A stretch of 64,000 bases of DNA, taken from NCBI RefSeq assembly GCF_026151655.1, contig NZ_JAMQPN010000001.1, positions 1-64,000 of the forward strand, given 5' to 3'. Every line of letters starts with the position of its first letter. Position 1 is the stretch's first letter. The position numbers were made by a program, and so were the translations under genes. Source of the stretch: Leptospira soteropolitanensis. GTDB lineage: Bacteria > Spirochaetota > Leptospiria > Leptospirales > Leptospiraceae. The notes under the pieces are model-generated. The model saw only the letters and a list, made by a program, of their open reading frames with translations. It did not search any database and was not told the DNA's origin. This document shows positions 36,178 to 46,407 of this stretch, piece by piece.

Positions 36178-36981
36178 ATGGTGAAGGAAAAAGGAAAACC
36201 GACCCGCGGAGTTCTACGCCAATCCAAAGCCAACCTGATTGCCAAACACAATCGGTTTTTTGCCAATGAGAATCTAGATTTTTTTATTGAGCACTATTGG
36301 ACTGTTAGTTGGGATTTAACTAATAAAGATCCCTATCTTGCCGAAACGCTTCCCTATCCAAGCATACATATTGTATTCGAAAAGGGAAATTCGAAAATTT
36401 TTGGAGTTACCAAAGGCAGGTTTTCCACCTTATTACAAGGAAAAGGTTCTGTATTCGGTATCAAATTTCGGCCTGGAGGATTTTTCCCCTTCTTACAAAA
36501 AAACATCTCAATACTCACAAATAAAACGATACCTATTTCAGATCTAACTAAAGTAAATATTCTTTCTCTCGAATCCAGTATCTTTGAAAAAGAAGATGAC
36601 GAAAGTAGAATTAAAATCATCGAAACTTGGTTAGAAACTATTCTACCCGAAAAAGATCCCAAAGTATTAATAATCAATCATATTATAGATAGAGTAAAAT
36701 CAGATAGGTCCATCCAATCAGTAGACCAAGTCTCAAAACTATTTTCAATGAGTCTTCGCAATTTACAAAGGCTCTTTCAGGAATATGTCGGAGTTAGTCC
36801 CAAATGGGTAATCCAACGATTTAGAATCCAAGAGGTAGCCGAACTCATTGAAAAAGAAAAAAAAATTCATTATGCAGCAATGGCTTTAGATCTTGGTTAT
36901 TACGATCAGTCTCATTTTATAAAAGATTTCAAAAACACAATAGGATTAAGTCCTGAAGAATATTTAAAATCAATAGTTTAA
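36178..36981 (+). CDS. AraC family regulator (DUF6597-type N-terminus)
   Basis: 267 residues. The N-terminal ~130 residues have the pattern EHYWTVSWDLTNKD, LPYPSIHIVFEKG and GIKFRPGGFFPFL, typical of DUF6597 sensor domains. The C-terminus is the AraC double HTH (VDQVSKLFSMSLRNLQRLFQEYVGVSPKW, then AMALDLGYYDQSHFIKDFKNTIGLSPEEY). It is divergent from the SRPBCC gene over a short shared promoter. I infer local control of that gene. Confidence 0.9.
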   Translation: MVKEKGKPTRGVLRQSKANLIAKHNRFFANENLDFFIEHYWTVSWDLTNKDPYLAETLPYPSIHIVFEKGNSKIFGVTKGRFSTLLQGKGSVFGIKFRPGGFFPFLQKNISILTNKTIPISDLTKVNILSLESSIFEKEDDESRIKIIETWLETILPEKDPKVLIINHIIDRVKSDRSIQSVDQVSKLFSMSLRNLQRLFQEYVGVSPKWVIQRFRIQEVAELIEKEKKIHYAAMALDLGYYDQSHFIKDFKNTIGLSPEEYLKSIV

Positions 36982-36982
36982 A

Positions 36983-38524
36983 TCAAAAAACATGGCTAAA
37001 GTTGACGAATAGCTGCTCATCTTCTCTTGATTTCGCATAGTCAATCATAATGATTGTTGCTTGGTTCCAAGCAATTCGCAAGCCTATCCCCCGCGAATAA
37101 GCATACCCTTTCCAACCTAATTTATGTTCGTCGTCCCATACACGACCATAGTCAAAAAAAGGAACTAAATTAAAGGCAAAAAATTCATCTCCAAATTTGG
37201 CCTCTGCAAATTTCCAACGAATCTCCGTATTTCCCCAACCCATTGCACGGCCAACAAATCGATCTTGTTTGAAACCTCTTAGTGTTCTAAGTCCACCGAG
37301 TCCCCCAACAAGTCCTTCTGTTCCCCACATATTCCTATACTCATAAAAAGGTGCTTCTCCATCGGTGACACCTAGTCCAAATCGATTGGCGATGACTAAT
37401 TTATCAAAAACCTTAGGGAAAGGACTCCAAAACAACTTAGTCTGAGCAAAGTATTTTTGATAATCGTAATCAGATCCGATGGCCTTGGTGTGTTTTTCAT
37501 AGGTTGCCTCTGCAAAAATTCCTGAGTTCGGATCTGGCTCAAAATCTCTAGTATCGTATACTAAACCCACACGAAGAGCATTCACATAACCACCATTATA
37601 CCCAATTATTTTTTTTGCTTCATAATCTTCTGTAAGGCGTGTTTTCCCATTCGGTACATCTGCAGTATGTTCCCCACCAAGAATTGGATCTACACCACGA
37701 GCCAACTTACCATCATAGGTTCTAACAATATTGTTAGAAAATTTTAAACCAGCGACAAGCCTGACAGTCCCACCAACAAATGAACGCTCTGTACTTGTAG
37801 TGGCCATTGGAGTTTCTATAATATAACGGTTGTACATTTTATCTGTTACAACATAACCAGGAGTTGGCGGAAATCCAGAATAGGTTTTTCCTCCGAAACT
37901 AATCGGGTCTGACCTAGTTCCTGGTCGATAGTAAGCTAGGTTATTTTCCTGATCGATATAACTCGCATTGATGATATGCCTTCCATCTTGTTGATTACGA
38001 TCCAAATAGGACAAAGGTTTCATTGTATCTTCGCCAATACCGAAATACAGTGTAGTTGGTGTGATCGTAAGAAAGAGGTCTGCCCGTAGCCTCCATTGTG
38101 TATCCGCAATGAATGGCATATCCAAACTAACTTGGTGGTACTGCGCATTTTTATTGGTATTAAAATATTGAGCAAACACGCGGGAACGATAAGGTGTGTA
38201 ATAAAAAAGTGGGTCAGATTTTTTTCCGTTATCATACACATAGGCACGAGCTCCATAACCAATCCCTTCGTTCGGGTCAGAATTGATCAGCGGCAATCCA
38301 GTTAAATACCAACTTTCTCTTTTGTCCTCTATATCTTTTTTACAGAGTTGTTTGGTTACATCCATAGGGAAGGGAAGATTTTTGGGAGGAGGATCTTTTT
38401 CGCAGCCAGCACTGGGAACGTATTCCTGAGCCAAAAGGAAACTCGGCGTCACCAAACAAAAACTAACCAGTAAGGAAAAAAGAACATGGCTGCAATATCG
38501 ATTCATTGACCTAGGGAAGTACAC
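36983..38524 (-). CDS. Omp85/BamA-type outer-membrane protein
   Basis: 513 residues. A signal peptide ([21 protein letters not shown]) leads directly to a barrel with alternating aromatic strands, ending in Phe (FVNFSHVF) as outer-membrane barrels do. The Omp85 L6-loop motif is recognisable around [18 protein letters not shown], and EIRWKF follows. No POTRA domains fit before the barrel, so it is the short 'surface antigen' class and not BamA itself. It may secrete or display a partner, or assemble lipids; no partner gene is adjacent. Confidence 0.85.
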   Translation of the reverse strand: MYFPRSMNRYCSHVLFSLLVSFCLVTPSFLLAQEYVPSAGCEKDPPPKNLPFPMDVTKQLCKKDIEDKRESWYLTGLPLINSDPNEGIGYGARAYVYDNGKKSDPLFYYTPYRSRVFAQYFNTNKNAQYHQVSLDMPFIADTQWRLRADLFLTITPTTLYFGIGEDTMKPLSYLDRNQQDGRHIINASYIDQENNLAYYRPGTRSDPISFGGKTYSGFPPTPGYVVTDKMYNRYIIETPMATTSTERSFVGGTVRLVAGLKFSNNIVRTYDGKLARGVDPILGGEHTADVPNGKTRLTEDYEAKKIIGYNGGYVNALRVGLVYDTRDFEPDPNSGIFAEATYEKHTKAIGSDYDYQKYFAQTKLFWSPFPKVFDKLVIANRFGLGVTDGEAPFYEYRNMWGTEGLVGGLGGLRTLRGFKQDRFVGRAMGWGNTEIRWKFAEAKFGDEFFAFNLVPFFDYGRVWDDEHKLGWKGYAYSRGIGLRIAWNQATIIMIDYAKSREDEQLFVNFSHVF

Positions 38525-38651
38525 AAATGATGGACATTACGTACTAAAAAAAATCGGTCAACCAGGAAATGAGTTCTCACTCACTTTTTATCTATTGGGG
38601 GCTAAAACCGAATGCCTTGGTGCGAATTTAAAAATTTCCGCAAATACAATG

Positions 38652-40205
38652 TTAATTTGTCATTTCTTTCGCCAAAGAATCAAGCTGAACGATGATTCCT
38701 CCGGTAGATTTGCTACTATCCGAAATTTGTTTGGAAATTTCGACTATATTGGCAGCGTATTCGGAAATATTCGCTGTAATTTTAGTAGATTCTTCCGTTG
38801 CGATCTTTTGGAAATTTGTCGAATTTTCGATGGTTTTACTGGTTTCGTAAATCCTTGTATTTAAGTTGTCGATCGTTTCGATTGCCTTATCAATTTCCAC
38901 AATTTTAGAACCTACACCGGTGATTTCGTTTTTGATGATTCCAATGGCAGTGTCTAATTTTCCCATAAGATCAGAAGATCGATTGATGAGTTCGCTACTT
39001 TCTCCAATCAGAGAAAGATTTTCTTGGATGATTTTAGAGATTTCTTTTGAGTTTCGAGTTGTTGCTTCCGCTAATTTTGAGATTTCTTCCGCTACTACAG
39101 CAAATCCCCGACCGTGTTCGCCGGCTCTTGCAGCTTCAATGGCCGCATTTAAAGATAACAAATTTACTTTATCTGCAATATCGTTAATCACTGAAACAAA
39201 ATCCGAAATTTCTGTACTCTTCTCTTGTAAAATATTAAACTTATTGATTGAAAGATGAATATGTTCCGATGTATCATTCGAATAACTCATAACTACATCT
39301 AAATTTTTATAAATTCTTCCTGTCCCGGTTTGAACAGTTTCATTAATTGCTTTTAGATCATTTACCGATTGAATCGAAACTTCTGATTCATTGTACAAGG
39401 ATTTGGCGATTCTATTGTTTGAGTCTGCTTTTGAAGATAATTCCAATAAAGATGTCGAAATTTCAGATAGGGAGGACGCTTGGTGTTCCGATATATGTTT
39501 CAGCTCATCTGATATAGTATCCTGATTTCTGATTTGTTCTTTCATAAGATCAATGGTTTGAAGAATGGTCTTAGCCATATTCATTAAATTGTCTAAAGTT
39601 TTTTTTGCTTCTTTTTGTTTCTCAACAGCTAAGTTCAGTAGATTTCTCGTTGCGGTTGCTCCAACTGTCGCTCCAATACCAACCCATACAAAAATCAAAA
39701 ACCTAACAATAATATTACTTTTGGGTCCACCAGGTATTAGTTCTGGTCTAAAGGAAAACAAAAGAATCTCAGAAACGATTATTAAAATAAAATTATAAAT
39801 AGAGGCATTTCGATTAAAATATAAAACACTGAGTACAAACGAAATATAAAAAGTCGCAGCAAGTTCCGTCGCACCATAAATTACATACTGAAACACAAGC
39901 AAACATAATGTCACACCGGTAATGGATATATAACTCGAAGACCAATGTGTTTTTAATCTACTGGAAAGCAAAAAACCAACGATCAATATCGACGTTGCCA
40001 GAACAAATTCTATCAATATGCTCTGATAGGTTAAATAATCAGAGCCTTTCCCGGCTATTTTGATGGATAATGTTGCTACATTCGCAAGAGCCAGGATCGA
40101 AAGAAACGACATGAACATACGTTTGTTGTTCCGTAACATCACTTCCGTGAAAAGGTCTTCGGAAATGGTCATCACCTTATTTGGGGAAAAAATTTTAGCG
40201 ATCAA
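38652..40205 (-). CDS. Methyl-accepting chemotaxis protein, six-TM type
   Basis: 517 residues. The hydrophobic N-terminus (~190 residues, about six TM) lacks a periplasmic ligand domain. The signalling tip is [31 protein letters not shown]. It has the same plan as the receptor at 15091-16656, so the two are paralogues. It is likely to act with CheA/CheW encoded elsewhere. The gene is monocistronic. Confidence 0.92.
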   Translation of the reverse strand: MIAKIFSPNKVMTISEDLFTEVMLRNNKRMFMSFLSILALANVATLSIKIAGKGSDYLTYQSILIEFVLATSILIVGFLLSSRLKTHWSSSYISITGVTLCLLVFQYVIYGATELAATFYISFVLSVLYFNRNASIYNFILIIVSEILLFSFRPELIPGGPKSNIIVRFLIFVWVGIGATVGATATRNLLNLAVEKQKEAKKTLDNLMNMAKTILQTIDLMKEQIRNQDTISDELKHISEHQASSLSEISTSLLELSSKADSNNRIAKSLYNESEVSIQSVNDLKAINETVQTGTGRIYKNLDVVMSYSNDTSEHIHLSINKFNILQEKSTEISDFVSVINDIADKVNLLSLNAAIEAARAGEHGRGFAVVAEEISKLAEATTRNSKEISKIIQENLSLIGESSELINRSSDLMGKLDTAIGIIKNEITGVGSKIVEIDKAIETIDNLNTRIYETSKTIENSTNFQKIATEESTKITANISEYAANIVEISKQISDSSKSTGGIIVQLDSLAKEMTN

Positions 40206-40742
40206 ACAGAACCTTCTTTATACCTAGACTAATTTTAATGTCATACTTTAGGAAATGGATCGTTTGGCAAGAAACGTCCCTAAGGCAACTAGAAAAATTC
40301 TAAAATAGTAACCAAGAAATATCATTCCCAAATCCCTTCTCAAGAACAAATTTCATTTCCATTCCTAAATCAATGGACCCAAATGATTCAAAAATCAATT
40401 TCATTTAAAATGTATTGGACGAAAAGAATGAGATAGTTTGTAAAAAAAAATGTTTATCTAGGGATTTTTGTAAGTAAGGGGAGAAAATGCTATGGTTTCG
40501 AAATGGTCCAAGAAGGATAAAACATTTCAAAACAAGACTTTAAATAAAATTAAAAATCCACCCATCCTCACAATATCAACATTAAGCTACAAACCCAAAC
40601 AAAACCATTAGTTTTATTTAATATTATGGTTTTTCCTAATTTGCCACAGTATTGCTGTTAGTTTTTATTCAAAGAAATCACCAGTCGATTGACATAAAAT
40701 AGAAAAATATAACTACTGTCAGAAAATCATATGGAGAGTTAT
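40206..40742. other. Long AT-rich intergenic region
   Basis: About 537 bases between two divergent units. No ORF, repeat copy or clear terminator is seen. The part near 40680-40730 should hold the promoter of the TRL operon. Nothing else can be supported. Confidence 0.45.
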
Positions 40743-41132
40743 GTGAAAAAAAATATAATTTTTGTTATCGCAATAAATTTGATTCTATTATCCATCAACT
40801 GTACTGGTGCTTCAATACATTCTACTTATGTTCCGAATGCCAATACAAACCCGACAAGAGAATATGCAACACCATCGGTATTACTCAAGGGTGGATTTAT
40901 CTATCACAAAACATATGTTCCTGGACCTATTGGATTAAATACAGAAGGCAATTTAGAGGGACGAAGCTGTAGTCAGTCGGTTCTGCATTTATTTTCGTCA
41001 GGAAATTCCACCATCGAGGCCGCAAAAAGAGCAGGAAACATTACGAAAGTAGCTTATTTGGATTACGAACAAGTGGGGATTTTTATGGGTATAATTTATC
41101 ATAGATTTTGCACCATTGTTAAAGGATCATAA
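40743..41132 (+). CDS. TRL-like lipoprotein 1
   Basis: About 129 residues from a GTG with GGAG six bases upstream (an ATG twelve bases earlier overlaps that site). The lipoprotein signal is KKNIIFVIAINLILLSINC. The mature part has the TRL-family core: GRSCSQSVLHLFSSGNSTIEAAKRAGNITKVAYLDYE and the closing CTIVKG. This core fits the small periplasmic TRL fold, function unknown. It is first of three tandem paralogues with an outer-membrane protein at the end of the operon. Confidence 0.8.
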   Translation: MKKNIIFVIAINLILLSINCTGASIHSTYVPNANTNPTREYATPSVLLKGGFIYHKTYVPGPIGLNTEGNLEGRSCSQSVLHLFSSGNSTIEAAKRAGNITKVAYLDYEQVGIFMGIIYHRFCTIVKGS

Positions 41133-41144
41133 ACGGTATTAATT

Positions 41145-41462
41145 ATGAAAATCAAACCTATCTTTATCTTTTTACTTAGTTTATTCCTGCTCACAAATTG
41201 TGCAATTGGACCTACGCATGGTTATATACTAACCTCAACAAGATTTGCCGGAACTTTTAATCCAGAAAATAACGTTAAAGCTATAAAAGAAGGCGTTGGA
41301 TGCCAATTTACAGTTTTATATCTTTTTAGTTTCGGAGACGCCGGTGCAGGCTCTGTAGCAAAACAAAATGGAATTATTAAAATCGCTACTATCGATCATT
41401 CGACTGTATCATTTCTAACTGGTGTTTATCGATCTTATTGTACGATCGTTTACGGAGAATAA
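41145..41462 (+). CDS. TRL-like lipoprotein 2
   Basis: 105 residues, with signal KIKPIFIFLLSLFLLTNC and lipobox Cys. The TRL core is GCQFTVLYLFSFGDAGAGSVAKQNGIIKIATIDHS with the final Cys in YCTIVYGE. It starts 12 bases after TRL 1 and ends two bases before TRL 3. Sequence identity among the three is moderate, so the duplication is not recent. Function unknown. Confidence 0.82.
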   Translation: MKIKPIFIFLLSLFLLTNCAIGPTHGYILTSTRFAGTFNPENNVKAIKEGVGCQFTVLYLFSFGDAGAGSVAKQNGIIKIATIDHSTVSFLTGVYRSYCTIVYGE

Positions 41463-41464
41463 TT

Positions 41465-41800
41465 ATGAAATATCTATTCCTTCCAATCCTAAGTTTATTA
41501 TTTGTTATCAATTGTGTAACAACTCCTATTCCTGGTTATTATTTCACATACACAACTCAACATTTAAATGGTGATGCCACTGGCAATATGGTAACATCTG
41601 CTAAATTAGAGAAATCAGGCAAGTCTTGTAGTTTCTCTGGATTTGTGGTGAACCTTTTCTTTTATGGTGCGGGGAACTCCATTGAGGAAGCATCTCAGCA
41701 TGCAAATATTCAAAAGATTGCAGTCGTCGATAGAGAATCTCTGACTATTCTGCCATTCGGTATTTTTTATCGAGAATGTGTGATAGTCTGGGGAGAATAG
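41465..41800 (+). CDS. TRL-like lipoprotein 3
   Basis: 111 residues from the ATG at 41465; a longer frame from 41438 lies in the previous gene and would spoil the signal peptide. The signal is KYLFLPILSLLFVINC. The core GKSCSFSGFVVNLFFYGAGNSIEEASQHANIQKIAVVDRE ends with ECVIVWGE. GGGGAG near its end serves the next gene. Third member of the triplet. Confidence 0.82.
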   Translation: MKYLFLPILSLLFVINCVTTPIPGYYFTYTTQHLNGDATGNMVTSAKLEKSGKSCSFSGFVVNLFFYGAGNSIEEASQHANIQKIAVVDRESLTILPFGIFYRECVIVWGE

Positions 41801-41803
41801 ACC

Positions 41804-42793
41804 GTGTCCCATAAAATATTCATTATTGTTCTTTGGATTAGTTGCTTATATTCTAGTAGTATTCTCTCCAAGGACTTTGACTCAACACATGAATTACCAA
41901 AAGTAAGGGAACCTGATAAACATAGAATTTATTTTCGTCGCAATGAAGGTTATGGCGGAATCAATTTTCCTGTCATGGATTACTTACGTTACGAGAACTT
42001 TAATTCAATTTTAGTTCAAGGATATGATACTAATACTGCGATTAGAGCATTTGCAAAAAATGATGGTTATAATGCGATTTCTGTTCAACATGAACTTGAA
42101 TATCGTTATATGGATAAGTTCCGAGTTTTTTATGAAACTCGATCCTTAGTGAATTTAAAAGCCGGAAAAAACGACCAGAGAAATTTACAATTCAAAGAAG
42201 ATTATGTTAGTTTAGGTGTAGCTTATTTTCATCCTTTATCTCCTAATTTTAATATTGGGTTTAGTTTGAGGCAGGTTGATATCGAACAAAACACAAAAAA
42301 TAACTACTTGTTATTTGATCTTTTTCCTCCACTCATTGGCCCTAGAAATAGAGAATTTAGCATGAACGTGCGAGGCACTGTGCCAGGAATCCATATTGAA
42401 ATTAAACCATTACGTTGGTTTGAAATTCATATTGGAAAACAATTCTATAATCTCTCAGGAAATGACACTAGGTCAACAATTGATATCGTTTTGGTAAATG
42501 ATAGAAATACTAATCTATTATTTGGCTATTTTGATTTTTCAAAAGGTTTAGTAAGTTATACAGGAGAAAAAACAACATTAGACTTTGTATTTCGATTCTC
42601 TTCTTGGTTTGCTACCAGATGGGGTTATACAATTGAACGATATAACGTAAAATACAAAAAATACCTTCTTTATGTAGATGATGATATCCCATCTACAATG
42701 GTTTATTCAGCATTAGAAAGTTCTCAAAAACAAAGAATGGAATTCGGTTCTATGAATATCACTTTTGAATTTTCTAAAAGTTTCGACGAATAG
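41804..42793 (+). CDS. Probable outer-membrane beta-barrel protein
   Basis: 329 residues from a GTG four bases after the TRL 3 stop, with GGGGAG eight bases upstream. A signal peptide (KIFIIVLWISCLYSSSILS) is followed by alternating amphipathic strands (YVSLGVAYFHPLSPNFNIGFSLRQ, RWFEIHIGKQFYN, TLDFVFRFSSWFATRW). No family is recognised and the terminal residue is not Phe, though FEFSKSF lies at the end. The operon links it with the three TRL lipoproteins, perhaps as one envelope complex. A strong terminator follows. Confidence 0.75.
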   Translation: MSHKIFIIVLWISCLYSSSILSKDFDSTHELPKVREPDKHRIYFRRNEGYGGINFPVMDYLRYENFNSILVQGYDTNTAIRAFAKNDGYNAISVQHELEYRYMDKFRVFYETRSLVNLKAGKNDQRNLQFKEDYVSLGVAYFHPLSPNFNIGFSLRQVDIEQNTKNNYLLFDLFPPLIGPRNREFSMNVRGTVPGIHIEIKPLRWFEIHIGKQFYNLSGNDTRSTIDIVLVNDRNTNLLFGYFDFSKGLVSYTGEKTTLDFVFRFSSWFATRWGYTIERYNVKYKKYLLYVDDDIPSTMVYSALESSQKQRMEFGSMNITFEFSKSFDE

Positions 42794-42798
42794 TCCAT

Positions 42799-42836
42799 AA
42801 AACCTAACAGAGATGAAGTTCTCTGTTAGGTTTTTT
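42799..42836. terminator. Bidirectional Rho-independent terminator
   Basis: AAAACCTAACAGAG (42799-42812) pairs perfectly with CTCTGTTAGGTTTT (42821-42834) around an eight-base loop and runs into six Ts; the complement has AAAA on the other side. It separates the TRL operon from the convergent creD. Confidence 0.92.
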
Positions 42837-42880
42837 ATCCATTTACTTCAGTTAAGATGGTTCTTTTCTTTATATTTCCC

Positions 42881-44209
42881 TTAGACTTCCTTTTTCAATC
42901 CAAACTGATACCAATCCACCTTACGGGTAAAATGCATCACCGCTGCCAAAATTGAGAATAGAGCTAAAGATCCCAATATTAATGCTTGTTCTTCGGAGGC
43001 TAAAATCACATATAAAAAGGAATACAAAACCAAATAATACAGAGCAGTGATGATTCCCTTTTTTTTATTTTTTAGAACGTTGGTTGCATAATAACCGATG
43101 AGTCCAGTTACTGCGGTACTTGAAACAATATAGGCTAATAAAAAACCAAAGTGTTCTGAAAAAGACAAATTCAAAATATAAAATAAAACCATTGCAGATC
43201 CAATTAAAATGTATTGAATGGGATGTAACAAAACTCCACCAAACACTTCCATTAGAAAGAATAAAGCAAAACTAGTAACAATCAATAGAAGTCCATACTT
43301 TACAGATCTCTCCATCTTTAGATAATGATCTACAGGGATCACAAGACTCACTCCATATCCTGAATTCAGAATTGTGTTTAAAATAGAGTCATCCATAGAA
43401 TGAATCACTTGTGGATAGGATCTTGCAAAATAAGTTGACTCCCACACTGCAGAAAACCCATCTTCTTGAATCAATCTGTCTTTTGGCAAAAGATTTCCAT
43501 TGAAGGACGGATCTTTCCAATCAGAACTCATGAAAAGTTTAGATTTTTTTCCAATAGGAATCATAGAAAAGGATTCCGATCCTTTCACTTCTAACTGGAT
43601 TTCAAAAGGAATGGAATTACCAGAATCGGTAATTAAAACTGGAACATTAAGTCCTGATTGTAAATGTGAGGATCTGGTTCCTGGCAAAAACTTTTTTTCT
43701 TTTCCTGACCAAGTTAACTTCATTTCTCCACCAAGCCCCTTCAAATCTGAAACAGAAAGAATCAACCGCGTATCATCCCAATAAATGTATGTAGTGTCAT
43801 TAGGAAAATCAGAGGACGAAATCGATGAGAATTTTCCGGCAATTTTCACCTTACTCGTGTATAATGGTATTTCGTATATACTTCTTTTACGAAGTTCCGT
43901 TTTCATATCAACCACCGAATCCAATTCATCAGGTAAAAAATATGCATAATCTGTGATATAATCCCATTTATCTTTTTCTTTTGTGGAACCTGATTTTGGA
44001 ATCCTTACGTTATAAGGAACCATTAAAATAGGACCAATTACCGTTTGATTCGTTCCCCATTTTTCTCCAACTTCGATAACAGCTTCGTTTCTAGCTGTAT
44101 TTCTTTCTTCGATTAAAGAACCAATCATTGCCAAAGGTATGATAAATAATAAAACCATACCTCCAAGGATAACCAAACGAAGGTTGACAGATGTTTGTAG
44201 TTTACTCAT
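42881..44209 (-). CDS. creD: Inner-membrane protein CreD
   Basis: 442 residues. N-terminal TM helix followed by the CreD hallmark EERNTARNEAVIEVGEKWGTNQTVIGPILMVPY (~29-62, in part), a large periplasmic beta domain and then about six C-terminal TM helices (HPIQYILIGSAMVLFYILNLSFSEHFGF). CreD supports cell-envelope integrity and is induced by the CreBC two-component system. It lies 75 bases after creC on the same strand. The stop is convergent to the TRL operon terminator. Confidence 0.92.
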   Translation of the reverse strand: MSKLQTSVNLRLVILGGMVLLFIIPLAMIGSLIEERNTARNEAVIEVGEKWGTNQTVIGPILMVPYNVRIPKSGSTKEKDKWDYITDYAYFLPDELDSVVDMKTELRKRSIYEIPLYTSKVKIAGKFSSISSSDFPNDTTYIYWDDTRLILSVSDLKGLGGEMKLTWSGKEKKFLPGTRSSHLQSGLNVPVLITDSGNSIPFEIQLEVKGSESFSMIPIGKKSKLFMSSDWKDPSFNGNLLPKDRLIQEDGFSAVWESTYFARSYPQVIHSMDDSILNTILNSGYGVSLVIPVDHYLKMERSVKYGLLLIVTSFALFFLMEVFGGVLLHPIQYILIGSAMVLFYILNLSFSEHFGFLLAYIVSSTAVTGLIGYYATNVLKNKKKGIITALYYLVLYSFLYVILASEEQALILGSLALFSILAAVMHFTRKVDWYQFGLKKEV

Positions 44210-44284
44210 AAAAAATCTCCTATCCTTAGGATAGATCTTTATCGTGAGTCTTTTATGTTCTAAATGTGAGGATTGTGTGAGGGT

Positions 44285-45732
44285 CTAGCTTTTTGGCAAC
44301 CATATCGATACAGACACTCCACGAGGTTCCCGATTTTGGATCTCTAATTTACCTCCATGTAGATCCACAATTTGATTTACAATGCTAAGACCTAAACCAG
44401 AACTTTTACGGTTATTCGTTGGTCTTGGCAAAGAATAAAATTTTTCGGTTACCCGATCTAACGCATAGTCGGGAATCTTATTTCCTTCATCTAAAACAGA
44501 AAACCTAAGAAAACCTTCCAATTCTTCTTTTATTTCAATATTGATAACATCTTGTTTATTTGCAAAATCGATTGAGTTTCTAATTATATTTTCTATGGAC
44601 AAATATAAATAATTTCGATTTCCTTTTACCTCCCATTTTCTATTTTCACATAGAACTAATACCTGAAGCGACTTCCACTCTATTTCGGATTTAAAATTTG
44701 ATAGAACTTCCTGAACCAAATCGTATAAAAGGACTCGATCATCCAGTGAGATATGTTTTTTGCCCTCAAGAGAAGAAAGCTCTAACATTTGTTCAATGAG
44801 ATTTTGAATTCGTTTTGCTTCCTCATGAATATTTTTGGTAAGTCGGAGAGATTCGTTTGGATGGGATTGTAAAAGTTCTACAGATGCCAATATAGAAGAA
44901 AGAGGGCTTTTAATTTCATGTGTCAAGGTTTGGACATAAGACTCTATGTATTTTTTACCTTCAATTTCTTGGACTAATAAATCCACTTCTTTTCCCAATT
45001 CATTTAACTCACGAATTCCGATTTTCGGAAATATAACATTTTCTTTTTTTCGAAGAGAACTTACATATTGGGAAAGGCGTAAAATCGGTCGAAAAAATAA
45101 ATACGCAAGTAAACTAAATAAAAGCGCAATCGACGAAGCCACGAGGAGTGAAATACGCCAAAACTTTCTTTTTGCTTCCTCGATAAAAGGAATCACACCG
45201 GTTTTGGGTTTGATCACAGTAAGAACTCCAACAATTTTGTTTTTGTATCGGATGGGTGAAGCAACAAATAGAGCCCCTTCACCTTCCTTATCCAAAAGTT
45301 TACTAGATCTTGCTCCATACTTACCTTGTAGAGTCAGATATACATCGTTAAACTTTGAATAGTCGAGACCTTCCCGATAGACTTCCGAATCAAGAATCAC
45401 TATTCCTTTTTCATCCGTGATATAAACTTGGATGTCAGTATTGGTTTTTATAAGAGAATAAATTTTTGCATTAAAAGACCGTTTTTGGGTATTTTTGAAA
45501 ACAGGAAAAAAAATGGAATGTAAGGTAACTTTAAACTTTGAATATGCCTGTGGATTTTGAATCAACTGTTCTTCCACAATCGCAGATAAAATATGAGCTG
45601 TGTCATTTAACGACTCCTCTACAGTTTCCATGTAACGAGGTCGTATTGAATCTTCTGTTTTATCGATTAAATAATAGAAACCAATGCTTAGGATAAAAAA
45701 AAACTAATCATGATTCGAATCCAAAGGCTCAT
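44285..45732 (-). pseudogene. creC: Sensor kinase CreC, frameshifted in an A9/T9 tract
   Basis: The frame from 45631 codes 448 residues with a CACHE-like sensor, a TM helix, HAMP-like region, phospho-His in LTHEIKSPLSS, and G-boxes (LDEGNKIP, SSGLGLSI). The true start should be the ATG at 45732, which overlaps the creB stop as ATGA and gives MSLWIRIMISFFF, an N-terminal TM as in CreC. That frame joins the kinase frame only if the T-run (A9 on the plus strand, 45695-45703) had ten bases. So either the N-terminus is lost, or polymerase slippage restores it, or a base is missing in the assembly. Confidence 0.8.
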
Positions 45733-46397
45733 ATCTTTTCCTTTAACCCATACCCTTGTCCCCTTCGTGTTTCAATGGGATCGAAGTCTGGTTCCAATTC
45801 CTTAATCCTAGCACGGATGTTTTTAATTACAGTGTCTACTGCGCGATCGAAACTATCTTCTGGTTCTGTCCAAACACTGTCCATTATTTCTTCTCTAGTA
45901 AAAATTCGACCGGGCCACCTAAAAAACAACTCCAACGTTTTGTACTCATAAGGAGAAAGGTTTAATGTTTTTCCATTCAAATAAACTAACTTCTTGTCCA
46001 ATGAAATGCTAAATTTAGATTCTTCTATCGATTGTGGTATAATCGTCCTTCGAAAAATAGCGCGTATCCTTGCCAAAAGCTCTCTGGGACTGAAAGGTTT
46101 AACAATGTAATCGTCTGCTCCAATCTCCAAACCCAATACTTTATCAATCTCTGTATTTCTTGCAGTTAAAAATATAACAGGAGTTTGCTGTCTTTTCCGA
46201 ATTTCTTTTAATACTTCAAATCCATTTTGGTCAGGTAATCCAATATCTAGGATTATTAAAGATAGATCCTTTGAAAGTAGTTGTATTCCTTGTTTTCCAG
46301 TGGAAGCGAGAGTTACAAAAAACCCTTCTGACTCCAATGTTATTTGAATGGTTTCCTGAATTCCTGGTTCATCTTCGATCAGAAGTATTTTTGTCAT
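45729..46397 (-). CDS. creB: Response regulator CreB (OmpR/PhoB class)
   Basis: 222 residues. Receiver domain with LLIEDEPGIQETI at the start, phospho-acceptor Asp in LIILDIGLPDQNG (~50-54) and Lys in DYIVKPFSPRELLA. The C-terminal winged helix has LNLSPYEYKTLELFFRWPGRIFTREEI and VDTVIKNIRARIKE. With CreC and CreD downstream the order creB-creC-creD is as in enterobacteria. It would activate creD and other cre genes. The stop overlaps the creC start. Confidence 0.93.
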   Translation of the reverse strand: MTKILLIEDEPGIQETIQITLESEGFFVTLASTGKQGIQLLSKDLSLIILDIGLPDQNGFEVLKEIRKRQQTPVIFLTARNTEIDKVLGLEIGADDYIVKPFSPRELLARIRAIFRRTIIPQSIEESKFSISLDKKLVYLNGKTLNLSPYEYKTLELFFRWPGRIFTREEIMDSVWTEPEDSFDRAVDTVIKNIRARIKELEPDFDPIETRRGQGYGLKEKI

Positions 46398-46407
46398 TAT
46401 TTAAAAA

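Noticed and set aside
45904..45918. CGACCGGGCCACCT in creB as a reverse copy of the RNA core
   Set aside because: It is coding sequence of an intact response regulator and lacks the rest of the element.
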